Shown in pieces: positions 1 through 9,454 of a stretch of DNA of 64,000 bases. Made by a program: the position numbers and the translations under genes. Every line of letters begins with the position of its first letter. Position 1 is the stretch's first letter. The notes below the pieces were generated by a model. The model did no database searches. It saw only the letters and a list, made by a program, of their open reading frames with translations, and was not told the DNA's origin. The stretch covers positions 11,001 to 75,000 of the forward strand of contig JADJLO010000003.1 in the NCBI GenBank assembly GCA_016710075.1, read 5' to 3'. This stretch comes from Acidobacteriota bacterium. Its GTDB lineage: Bacteria > Acidobacteriota > Blastocatellia > RBC074.

Positions 1-91
1 GGAACGAGTTCTCTTCGTCACGACGCGGGAGGAGGCCGAAAGTCTGCAATTCACCGTCGTGACGAACTGGACGGCGGAGGCGAAGAAATGA
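1..91 (+). CDS. C-terminal end of a protein kinase or PD40-propeller protein (partial)
   Basis: Only the last 29 codons are inside the window, ending in TGA at 89-91. The peptide ends with FTVVTNWTAEAKK. Endings of the form L(T/V)VVLNWTAxLKK are common at the C-termini of acidobacterial serine/threonine kinases that carry WD40-like PD40 repeats, so the gene was probably one of these. It is followed at 88 by the start of another kinase head, which fits the tandem arrangement such kinases often have. The assignment rests on a short tail and on family habit, so it is tentative. Confidence 0.45.
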   Translation, partial: ERVLFVTTREEAESLQFTVVTNWTAEAKK

Positions 92-420
92 CGTTTACGA
101 CTGGAACAAAACTCGGCGCGGCGAAATCCTGGCTCCAATTGGCAAAGGGGGATGGGCGAGGTCTGGCGCGCGCGCGACACGCGGCTCAATCGTGAAGTCG
201 CCATCAAAGTGCTGCCCGATGATTTTGCCAACGACGCCGACCGTTTGCGCCGCTTCGAGCAGGAAGCGTTGGCGACTTCGGCGCTCAATCACCCGAATAT
301 CTGACGATTTATGAATTCGGCTCCGTTTCAACTGAAGCTGGCGCGACGCATTTCTGGCCTCGGAATTCATTGATGGCGAAACCTTGCGCAACCGTTTGCA
401 ACGCGCACCGCTGTCATTAA
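88..420 (+). pseudogene. Broken N-terminal fragment of a Ser/Thr protein kinase
   Basis: Read across frames, this stretch gives YEILAPIGKGGMGEVWRARD, then VAIKVLPDDFANDADRLRRF, then HPNI, LTIYEFGS and EFIDGETL. That is the glycine-rich loop, the ATP-binding lysine and the following helices of a PknB-type kinase. At least four single-base losses break it: near 112-118, near 150, at 301 (one C missing after AATATC) and near 352. It stops around 420 before the catalytic HRD loop, so the kinase core is absent. About 100 bases are nearly identical to the kinase head at 2239. It is either a decayed copy or a badly called stretch joined to the next gene. Confidence 0.6.
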
Positions 421-491
421 GAAACGAGACGCAATAAAAGAATTAGCGCAACCAGCCGAGGTTGCGCTACCGTTTTCAGTGGAGAACAACG

Positions 492-2225
492 ATGGGAATG
501 CACACCAACAAAGCGATTTGGGAAGCCGAAACTGAAGGGCTGGAATTACTCAATCTGACCATCGGCGAGTTGCTCGATCAACAGGCAGAGGCTCTCGCCG
601 ACACGGAAGCACTCGTCTACCATTACCCGGAAATCGGCCTCAATCTGCGCTGGACGTATCGGCAATACCTGGACGAAGCGAATCGGTTGGCGAAAGGGTT
701 GCTCGCGCTCGGCATTGCCAAGGGCGAGCATATTGCGATGTGGGCGACGAATGTGCCGGAATGGGCGTTGATGCAAATGGCGGCGGCGAAAATCGGTGCG
801 GTGCTCGTGACGGTCAATACGAATTATCGCGCGGCGGAATTGGAATACGTGTTGCGGCAGGGCGATGTCGGGACGCTCGTGATGATCGGCAACTACCGCG
901 ACAACAACTTTCTGGACGCAGTGTATGCGATTGCGCCGGAACTGAGCGACGTGAATGATCCGGTGACGGAAGCGTTGCAATGCGCGAAGTTGCCCGTGCT
1001 GAAACGGGTTGTCTTGATTGGCGACGAAGCGCAGCCAGGCTTGATTCCATACGCGCAAATGCTCGCGCTCGGCGAAAGTGTTTCGGATGAAACCTTGCAT
1101 GCACGACAGGCAAATGTCACGCCGCACGACCTGGCGCAAATGCAATTCACGAGCGGCACGACGGGCTTTCCGAAAGGCGTGCAGATGACGCATCACGGGA
1201 TGGTCAACAATGCGTGGCTGACGTTTGGGCGAATGGAAGTGCGCGCAGGAGATCGTTACGTGACGCCGATGCCGTTCTTTCACGTCGCGGGCAGTGTGCT
1301 GAGCCTGTTGGGGCCAGTCGTTACGGGTACAACATTGATTCCGCTGATTGTGTTTGATCCCGCGAAGCAGTTGGAATTGATGGCCAACGAACGCGGCACG
1401 CACACGGTCGGCGTACCAACGATGTTGATTGCGATGCTGAATCATCCGCGTTTTCAGGCGGGCGAATTCCATCTCTCGGCGCTGCGCAATGTCGGCAGCG
1501 GCGGCTCGCCCGTGCCGGTAACAATGATGGAACAGATTCATGAGCAAATGGGCGCGGACGTGGCGATTGTCTACGGGGTGACGGAAACGCATTGTTCGAT
1601 CACCTTCTCGCTGCCGCATGATCCATTTGCATTGAAGGCCGGAACCGTCGGCGTTCCCATCGCGCACACGTCGGTCAAAATCGCGCATCCACAAACGGGC
1701 GAACCCGTCGGCTTTGGCGAACAGGGCGAACTCTGTGTGCGCGGCTTTTCGCCGACGCAGGGCTATTACAAGATGCCGGATAAGACTGCCGAAACGATTG
1801 ATGCCGAGGGGTGGCTGCATTCGGGCGATCTGGCGACAATGAACGACAAGGGTTACATCAACATCGTCGGGCGCGTGAAAGAGATGGTGATTCGTGGTGG
1901 TGAAAACATTTTCCCTGCCGAAATCGAAGCCTTTCTGATGCGGCATCCCAAAGTCGCCGAAGCGCAAATCGTTGGCGTACCCGATACGTTTATGGGCGAA
2001 GAGTTGGTCGCGTTGTTGCGCCTCAAAGCGGACGAGCAAGCTGACGAAGCCGAGATACGCGAATATTGCCGCGCCAACATCAGTCGGCAGAAAGTACCGA
2101 AATACATTCGCTTCGTTGATGCTTACCCGTTGACTGCCAGCGGCAAGGTGCAGAAGTTTGTTTTGAAAGAGCGATTGATCAAGGAACTCGGATTAGAAGA
2201 TGTGGCCAAGTTGAAAATGGCCTAA
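492..2225 (+). CDS. AMP-binding acyl-CoA ligase (fatty-acyl-CoA synthetase type)
   Basis: A 577-residue adenylate-forming enzyme of the ANL superfamily that would activate a carboxylic acid, probably a medium or long acyl chain, to its CoA thioester in the cytoplasm. The P-loop TSGTTGFPKG lies at about residues 220-230, YGVTETH follows, GWLHSGDLA is near 440 and GRVKEMVIRGGENIFPAE near 460. The catalytic C-terminal lysine is in LTASGKVQKF near 550. Length is normal for the family. I chose ATG 492 because GGAG sits at 481-484 with good spacing; an in-frame ATG at 462 lacks a ribosome site. The chain-length preference cannot be read from sequence. Neighbours on both sides are kinase fragments, so context does not help. 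Confidence 0.9.
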   Translation: MGMHTNKAIWEAETEGLELLNLTIGELLDQQAEALADTEALVYHYPEIGLNLRWTYRQYLDEANRLAKGLLALGIAKGEHIAMWATNVPEWALMQMAAAKIGAVLVTVNTNYRAAELEYVLRQGDVGTLVMIGNYRDNNFLDAVYAIAPELSDVNDPVTEALQCAKLPVLKRVVLIGDEAQPGLIPYAQMLALGESVSDETLHARQANVTPHDLAQMQFTSGTTGFPKGVQMTHHGMVNNAWLTFGRMEVRAGDRYVTPMPFFHVAGSVLSLLGPVVTGTTLIPLIVFDPAKQLELMANERGTHTVGVPTMLIAMLNHPRFQAGEFHLSALRNVGSGGSPVPVTMMEQIHEQMGADVAIVYGVTETHCSITFSLPHDPFALKAGTVGVPIAHTSVKIAHPQTGEPVGFGEQGELCVRGFSPTQGYYKMPDKTAETIDAEGWLHSGDLATMNDKGYINIVGRVKEMVIRGGENIFPAEIEAFLMRHPKVAEAQIVGVPDTFMGEELVALLRLKADEQADEAEIREYCRANISRQKVPKYIRFVDAYPLTASGKVQKFVLKERLIKELGLEDVAKLKMA

Positions 2226-2238
2226 GCATAAAAAGCTA

Positions 2239-2613
2239 ATGGAAGAACAATCACCTCCCATCAGTCCGTCACATTACCGCATCGTCAAGCAACTCGGTGC
2301 GGGTGGCATGGGCGAAGTCTATCATGCCCGCGACACGCGCCTGAACCGCGAAGTGGCGATCAAGGTGCTACCCGCTGATTTTGCGAATGACGCCGACCGT
2401 TTGCGCCGCTTCGAGCAGGAAGCGTTGGGGTCTCGCCTTTGCGATTACCTATCTTGCGTTGGGAGAAAAGGACGAGGCATGATGTGGCTTCGAAAAGATG
2501 TTGACGACCGATCAGTCTGGGCAAGCTGGTATGCAGTTGCTGCGGCACTTGATGAGTTGCGAGACGAACCGCGATGCAAAGCAATGCTGAAACGAATGAA
2601 TCTGCCGGAGTAA
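2239..2613 (+). pseudogene. Kinase head joined to a TPR-kinase tail (internally deleted gene)
   Basis: Residues 1-64 are a clean kinase N-lobe (GAGGMGEVYHARD, then VAIKVLP). At about 2428 the sequence switches to a different module. In another frame, 2434-2480 reads AFAITYLALGEKDEA; after a one-base shift the gene ends DDRSVWASWYAVAAALDELRD and KRMNLPE. That tail resembles the TPR-rich C-terminus of large acidobacterial kinases. The catalytic loop, DFG motif and nearly all of the C-lobe are missing, so the product cannot be an active kinase. The open frame across the join is probably fortuitous. The break lies immediately after a 50-base stretch shared with 223-272. Confidence 0.6.
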
Positions 2614-2622
2614 AGAATAAAG

Positions 2623-5372
2623 ATGGAAACCGGAACAATCATCAATCAATACAAAATCATTTCCGCGATTGGCAAAGGCGGAATGGGCGAAGTCTTTTTG
2701 GCACAGGATACGAAACTGGATCGCAAGGTCGCGTTAAAGGTTTTGCCGAGGGATGTTGTCTCCGACCACGAGCGGCTGCGGCGGTTCGGACAAGAGGCGC
2801 GTGCGGCGTCGGCCCTCAATCACCCTAATATTTTAACGATCTATGAGATCGGCGAGGTCGAGGGCACCAACTATATCTCGACGGAGTTTGTCGATGGCAA
2901 GACCCTGCGGGAGATGATGAATGGCGGAGGATTTAAGCTGCATCAGGCTATCGATATCGCCGTTCAGGCGGCGTCGGCGTTGTCCGCGGCTCACGAAGCC
3001 GGGATCATTCACCGCGACATCAAACCCGAAAACATCATGGTCCGGCCGGACGGGCTCGTCAAGGTTCTCGATTTTGGCCTCGCCAAGCTGTCAAAGGCGA
3101 TTGCGGCCGGGTCCGAGGACGCCACACTGGTGCAGGTCAATACGGCGCCGGGCGTGGTGATGGGAACAGTTCAATACATGTCGCCCGAACAGACCCGCGG
3201 CAAGGCAATCGACGTCCGCTCCGACATCTGGAGCCTCGGCTGCGTGATCTACGAAATGCTCGGCGGGCGAGCCCCGTTCGCGGGTGAATCAACGGCCGAC
3301 CTCATCGCCGAGATCGTCAAGGGACACCCGGCGCCGCTGAAAAGGATCGCGCCCGACATACCCGAACGCCTGGACGAGATCGTTTCAAAGACGCTCGAGA
3401 AAGATCCTGACGAGCGTTACCAGTTGGTCAAAGATCTGCTGAACGACCTGCGGCGGCTCAAGAAAAAGCTCGATCTCGATATCGAACTCGACCGGTCCAG
3501 CGGTCCGACGTCTGCGCGGCTGTCCGATCCGCATGATCTCGCGACCCGAGCAATGTCCGTCGCGGCATCGGACACAGCTGTGGGGCAAACGACGATCTCG
3601 GGGCGAAAGCCATAACGTCCAGCATCAAGCAGCACAAATTCGGCGCGGCGGCGGCGTTGGTTATGGGGGCAGTCATCCTGGCCGGTTTTGGTTACGGGCT
3701 TTATAGTTTCCTCTCAAAAACAAAGGCTGAACAGCCGCGCACGGTAGCGGAACTCAAGACGCAGCGGCTTACGGGCGACGGGCGTTCCGGCAACCCCATT
3801 ATCTCACCCGACGGCAAATTCCTCGTTTTTACTAAACTTGAAGGTGGAAAACAGTCGCTTTGGATCAAGCAGATTGAAACCGGGAGCGCTGTTAATGTTG
3901 TTAAACCAGGCGAGTTTGAATCTTTCGGAAAGATGACGTTTTCGCCGGATGGGAATTTTGTTTATTTCAATGCGAGAAATGCCTCAACCGAATCTCCGAC
4001 GGTCTTTCGTGTTCCGACGCTTGGCGGAACGCCGGTTAAGTTCCTTATAAATGCCATTGCTTTGCAGTTTTCGGCGGACGGCAAACGGATCTCGTTTCTG
4101 CGAAGAGAAAGATCTCAATCTCAAAAGACAAGTTGGGTTTTTGTCGCTAACGCCGATGGAACAAATGAACGGAGTTTGGCGACAACGTCGGGTGCGACAG
4201 GCTTTGTTTCATCGGCGGTTTGGTCTACCGACGGCAAGTTTCTTGCAGCCGGTTTCAATGACGAATCGCTGGCGCCGGCACCCAATTTCTATGTTGTTCT
4301 GATCTCGACCGAAGACGGAAGCGTATCTGAATTTGGTTCAAAAAGGTGGGAAGGCATCGATCAGCTCGTCTGGCATCCGAGCGGCGATTCGCTGATCGTC
4401 TGTGTTGCGGATAATTCGTTCCTCGACGGGCAAATCTGGGAACTGGCTTATCCTTCGGGTGAATATCGGAGACTGACCAATAACCTCAACGGATACTTCA
4501 ATGCTTCGATCACCGCGGACGGCAAATCGATCGTAACGGGTGAGAGTTACACACGTTCCGCGGTATGGGTCTCGCCCGACCTCAAACCCGAAAATGCAAA
4601 ACCGGTCTTGCCCGCAACCGGCAATACCTGGGGATTTGCCTGGACCCCGGACGGACGGATCGTCTATGCCTCGGATCAGAGCGGCAGTGCCGAGATCTGG
4701 ATGATGAATGCCGATGGCAGCGAGCCTCGACAGTTGACCGGCGACAAGATCTTTAAGTTTTCTCCAACGGTCTCGCCGGACGGAAAATTCATCGTTTATA
4801 CTACCTCGCAGAACGGCGGACAATTGGTGCGGATAGACATCGGCGGCGGGAATCCGGTGATGCTCACAAAATACAACAACTCGGTGAATCCGCATATTTC
4901 TCCGGATGGCAAGTGGGTCATTCATTATGCGTATGTCAACGGACGGACCCTTGTGGTCCGCGTGCCGCTTGAGGGCGGTGAAACTCAGATACTATCGGAA
5001 TCTTTCGAGGCGTTGAGTCCACGCTACTCCAATGACGGGACGAAATTCGCCTGCTTTCTCATCGACGGCTCCCTGGCGATCGTTCCGGCAGAGGGAGGCG
5101 ATCCGCTCAAGACCATCAAAATTCCTCCTGGGTCAGAACGAGAATCCGGGCTGAGCTGGACGCCGGATGATCGCGGGATCGTCTTCGCGGTGCAGGCGGG
5201 TGAGTCAAGAAACCTCTGGGTCCAGCCGATCGACGGCGGCGAGGCGAAGCAGTTCACGAATTTGGAAAATCCATTAGTCTTTACTGCCCATTACTCCCGC
5301 GACGGAAAACGTATCGCGCTCGTCCGCGGCGATTTCGTCTCCAATGCGATCATGATCACCGGTTTTCGATAA
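2623..5372 (+). CDS. Membrane Ser/Thr protein kinase with extracellular PD40 propeller (one frameshift)
   Basis: A PknB-family receptor-like kinase of about 915 residues. The cytoplasmic kinase domain occupies residues 10-275: GKGGMGEV loop, VALKV lysine, HRDIKPEN catalytic loop near 130 and DFGLAK near 149. A single membrane helix (about 345-365, starting ALVMGAVILAGFGYGLY) leads to an external propeller with repeated SPDGKFxVF/WTPDGR units. The reading frame breaks near 3598-3602, where GGGG appears to have lost one G; restoring it gives continuous protein through ITSSIKQHKFGAAA. This looks like a sequencing indel. Signal and substrates are unknown. Codon choice looks different (more GAT-CGC-type) from the flanking genes. 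Confidence 0.85.
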
Positions 5373-5405
5373 CTATTTTATGATCACAATTTCAGAATTA
5401 AAACG

Positions 5406-5592
5406 ATGAATTTAGAAAACGGCAGAATAATCAATCAATACAAAATCATTTCAGCTATCGGCAAAGGCGGAATGGGCGAAGTCTTATTTGGCGCAATACA
5501 CGGAGACGGTGGCAGTGCTGGGGGCGATAGTGACGGTCAGAAATGACTGGAACATCGCCCGCGCGTGGCTCAGACAGGAAATGACCTGGTGA
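5406..5592 (+). pseudogene. Kinase head fused to an ECF sigma-factor tail
   Basis: The first 26 codons (NQYKIISAIGKGGMGEV) almost repeat the start of the kinase at 2623. From about 5492, one frame over, the sequence reads ETVAVLG, then IVTVRNDWNIARAWLRQEM and a stop at 5590-5592. This resembles the region-4 end of acidobacterial ECF sigma factors of the TIGR02999 type, whose consensus is roughly TVKRDWxxARAWLxxEL. Thus two unrelated genes are joined within the glycine-loop codons. The peptide has no plausible function. It could be a real deletion scar or an assembly join at a kinase repeat. Confidence 0.55.
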
Positions 5593-5599
5593 ACCCGAT

Positions 5600-6121
5600 A
5601 TGAAAATGATCTTTCGTCTGCTGCTGTTGGTCAGCCTGCTCTGCGGCGGCTTGTCCGTGAGCGCACAACAGCCAGTTCTCAACTACACGCTTGCCATCAA
5701 TCCCGCCGATACTTCTTACGTGCAGATCACGATGCGCGTGCGTAACCTGCCGCAGGTGTTTCATCTGGCGATGGTGAATCACTTTCTTGTGGATGACGGA
5801 TACTGGCGCTTTATCGAAGACCTGCAAATCTCGCCAGGGACAGTTGTGCGCGAACAGGATGGGCTGTGGCGCGTGACAGGCGCGGGCAATGATGCGACGG
5901 TGCGCTACAAAGTCCGGGCGAATGAGAAGGGCGCGTTTCGCGTCGTGCGCAAACCATGCGTTGGCGATCAAGTGAAGTTGGAAGTCATGCGTGCGGGCAA
6001 GCTACGCCAAATCATGATAGATGTGGCATCATACGATTGGCCTGACGTGAAGCTCGCACAAAACCCTGCTGCCAACCAACGCCAACAGATGATGCTGGCG
6101 AGTTGGCAGGCTGGTAGGTAA
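5600..6121 (+). pseudogene. Internally deleted M61-type (glycyl aminopeptidase) protein
   Basis: 173 residues with a clear signal peptide (MKMIFRLLLLVSLLCGGLSVSAQ). Residues 24-117 resemble the N-terminal domain of secreted M61 peptidases (MRVRNLPQVFHLAM, DDGYWRFIEDLQ, LWRVTG). From about residue 118 the text jumps to what looks like the end of the C-terminal PDZ domain (VGDQVKLEVMRAGKLRQI). M61 enzymes are usually 550-650 residues with an HEXXH zinc site in between; no HEXXH is present here. The gene therefore seems to have lost its catalytic middle without losing frame. The stop at 6119 is followed by a normal intergenic gap. Family call is moderate; the absence of the catalytic domain is directly visible. 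Confidence 0.5.
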
Positions 6122-6214
6122 ACCAAATGTGGGATAGAGCTTGGTGAATAGCTCATTTTTTTCGCAGGCGTGAACAATGATGCCGTGATGCTCTTTTTTG
6201 GATAAAGTCGAATC

Positions 6215-9200
6215 ATGAATAAGAAATTAACCTGTCAACTCTTGCTAGTCTGCCTCGCCCTTTTCGGCCCGATGATCTGGCCGGCACATTCGCAAAATCA
6301 ACCCAAACCGTCAAGCCCGTCAAGCTCAACGAGCCTGAATGATTTCTTTGAAAGTAAAATCCGCCCGCTGCTTGCCACCGAATGCTTTTCTTGTCACACA
6401 GATTCGCAAATGGGCGGCTTGCGGATGGACTCGCGCGAATCGTTGCTGAAAGGCGGCAAATCCGGCCCTGCGATTGTGCCGGGCGAGCCGGACAAGAGTT
6501 TGTTGATTCAGGCTGTCCGCCACACGGGCGGGTTAAAAATGCCGAAAGGCGGCAAACTCCCCCAATCGCAAATTGACGCGTTGGTCGAATGGGTCAGAAC
6601 AGGGGCGGTATGGCCGGCAGCCAACACGCCAGTTCCCCTTGCCAAAGGCGAAATGAAGATTGATGCCGCTCGTCGCGCATTCTGGGCATTTCAGCCGTTG
6701 CGTGTGGTTCCTGCGCCAACTGTAAAAAATACGCGCTGGGTCAAGACCGAGTTTGATCGTTTCATCCTCGCGCGCCTCGAAAAAGAGGGACTTGCACCCG
6801 TCGCTGCCGCGGATCGCCGCACGTTGATTCGGCGCGCCACGCTCGATTTGACGGGCTTGCCGCCGACAGTGGAAGAGATTGAAGCGTTTGAGAAAGACAA
6901 ATCCGCGGACGCTTTCGCCAAAGTCGTGGATCGCTTGCTCACTTCACTAAACTACGGCGAACGCTGGGGACGAATGTGGCCTGATGTGGCGCGGTATGGC
7001 GAAGAGGACTATCGCAGCCTTGATCCGATGGGACGGGGCTTTGCGCCATATCCGCATGCGTATCTGTACCCGCGACTGGGTGGTCAAAGCGTTCAATGAT
7101 GATTTACCTTACGATCAGTTTGTGCGCGCGCAATTGGCGGGCGATTTGATGGACGAAAAGACACGCGTGCGAACCTTGCCCGCGCTTGGCTTTCTCGGCC
7201 AGGGGCCCTGGTTTTATGACAACGGTGCGGTCGAAGTCACACGCGCCGACGAACGCCACGACCGCATTGATGTCGTCAGTCGCGGATTTCTTGGCTTAAC
7301 TGTTGGCTGCGCGCGTTGCCACGATCATAAGTACGATCCGATCCCTACGAAAGATTACTACGCGATGGCGGGCGTCTTCGCCAGTACAACTTACAAAGAG
7401 TATCCGCAGGTTCCACAGAGCGTTGTGGACGAATACACGGCGCTCGAAAAGAAGCTGAAGAACAAACAGAAAATGATGGGCGAGTTTATGCAGACTGAAA
7501 GCAAACAGCTTTCGGAAAGCCTCGCGCTGCAAGCCTCGAAATACATGCAAGCGGTGTGGAATGTAAAAGGAGAACCAAAAGCAGACCTCAACGACGTCAT
7601 CGAAAAGAACAAGCTCGATTACGAATTGATGCAACGCTGGATACGCTTTCTGGAACGGCCTCCGCGTCATTATCCGTTTCTGAAAGACTGGCAGGCTTTC
7701 ATGCAAGACAAGACGCAAAAAACTGCCACGGCGGCAGAGGCCAAAAAGCTGGCGGATGAGTTTCAATCATTGCTGCTGGACGTGTTGGCCGAACGCAAAG
7801 CCCTGAACGAGGAAAACGAAATCATCCTCGCCAAAGCCAATCCGACGACGAAGAAAAAGAGCCGCTCTTCAAGCCCCACGAATTCGTGACGAACGACGAC
7901 TTCTGTCCCGGCTGCGGCGTCGAAGTCAAAGCTATGCCGCTCGAGCGCATGAATCTTTGGTTAGACGTTTTCGTTCGCGATGTGGCGGAATCGGATTTGC
8001 CGGGGGTGGGGGACAAGTTCAAACCGGGGCTGCTGATGTTTATGGGCTGGGGCCTGAGCGACAGTTGAGCGCCGAGCGGCGCGCGCATCTGGTGGCATTG
8101 CGCGAAGACATCGAAAACTTCCGCAAGTCCATGCCTGCGCAATATCCTTATGTACACGGAGTCGCGGATCGTGAGAAGCCCGTAGATTTGCCCGTCAGCT
8201 TGCGCGGAAGCCCGACAAATCTTGGTGATATTGTGCCTCGCGGCTTCCTGTCTGTGCTGTCCAGGGACGACCGTTTGTGTTTCAGCCAGGGCAGCGGGCG
8301 GTTGGAATTGGCGAATGAAATTTTGCGACAACCGCTGGCGATGCGCGTGATTGTGAACCGCATTTGGAAAGGACATTTCGGCGCCGGAATCGTGGACACG
8401 ACAAGCAATTTCGGCTTTAACGGTGAACGCCCGATTCACCCTCAATTGCTCGAATACCTCGCTGATTACTTCATCAAAAACGGCTTGTCCATCAAGAAGC
8501 TGCATCGTGAAATTATGCTCAGCTCCGTGTATCAGCTCAGCAACGAACACGTGCAAGCCAATCACGACAAAGACACGGCGAATCGCTTGTACTGGCGCGC
8601 GAATCGGCGGCGGATGGACGCGGAGCAAATCCGCGATTCATTGCTGGCGACATCAGGGGCACTCGAAAAGAAAATGGGCGGCCCTTCGGAAGTGTTGACG
8701 GCGCAATCCACGCGGCGCACGTTGTACGGCAAAGTCAGCCGCTACAAACTGGATGATTATCTGCAACTCTTTGATTTTCCGAGTCCGAACATCTCCGCCG
8801 AACAACGCTACTCAACAAACGTGCCGTTACAGCGATTGTTTTTTATGAACAGCGATTTCGTGCAGCAACAAGCTGAATTACTCGCGCAAAAACTCGAAGG
8901 CGAACCAACCCGCGAAGCCCGCATTCAAAAAGCCTATCGCCTGATCTTCGGGCGCGCCGCCACGGCTGAAGAAATCAAGCTCGGCCTCGAATACGTGCGC
9001 AGCGAACCGCTCAAGGAATACGAAGAGCGCAAGAAAGCTGAAGAAGAAAAGAAAGAAAAGGCCGGCCTGGAAAAGGAAAAAGGCGGACGAAGAGAAAAAG
9101 AAAGAAACCGAAAAGAAAGACCTTTCGGACAAGCCCAAAGAATCATCTGTCATTGCCCCGTTGATGCCCGAAATGATGAGTATGGATCCAAACGGAATGA

Positions 9201-9328
9201 TGGCCGGCGTCGTGCCTCCTGCACCAGGAGCCAGGCCCGATGACAAGAAACCGATTTTGCCGGTGACGATTTGGGGACGGTATATGAAAGTGTTGCTGAG
9301 TTCGACGGAGTTCATGTTCATCAACTAA
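6215..9328 (+). CDS. PSD1/PSCyt cytochrome-domain surface protein, DUF1549-DUF1553 (four frameshifts)
   Basis: A large secreted protein of about 1,035 residues once four frame breaks are bridged (near 7065, an extra C; near 7858; near 8060; near 9085). After a signal peptide comes a PSCyt1 cytochrome c domain with one haem motif, CFSCH, near residue 66. DUF1549 follows (FWAFQPLR, TRRATLDLTGLPPT-like, NYGERWGR) and then DUF1553 near the C-terminus (RVIVNRIWKGHFGAGIV, RLYWRANRRRMDAEQIRDS). A charged KEKKE-rich linker precedes the end VTIWGRYMKVLLSSTEFMFIN. Such proteins are typical of Planctomycetes and Acidobacteria and are usually paired with a DUF1501 protein, as here. Their reaction is unproven; polysaccharide or sulfate-ester breakdown at the cell surface has been proposed. 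The breaks look like base-calling indels. Confidence 0.85.
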
Positions 9329-9345
9329 ACCAAAAGATGCTTTTC

Positions 9346-9423
9346 CACGAAGACACACAAAAGATCACGAAGAAAGACCAAATGTTCCGGTTTCTCCTGA
9401 TGTCTTCTTCGTGTGGCTTCGTG
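9346..9423. repeat. Imperfect inverted repeat with CACGAAG units
   Basis: Arms at 9346-9358 (CACGAAGACACAC) and 9411-9423 (GTGTGGCTTCGTG) pair in 12 of 13 positions, and an extra CACGAAG lies at 9366-9372. It fills the gap between the PSD1 gene and the DUF1501 gene. It could act as a weak terminator or be a copy of a dispersed intergenic repeat. Confidence 0.55.
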
Positions 9424-9454
9424 AATGAAAAAGCTTCCTTTGTACGAGAAAAAA

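Noticed and set aside
546..2039. Long antisense open frame of 497 codons opposite the acyl-CoA ligase
   Set aside because: It is rich in His, Arg and Gln with no family motif and mirrors the codon structure of the ligase, which has all its conserved motifs.
3598..3602. Phase-variable G tract in the kinase
   Set aside because: The run is only four or five bases long, far shorter than known phase-variable tracts, and similar breaks occur all over the window.
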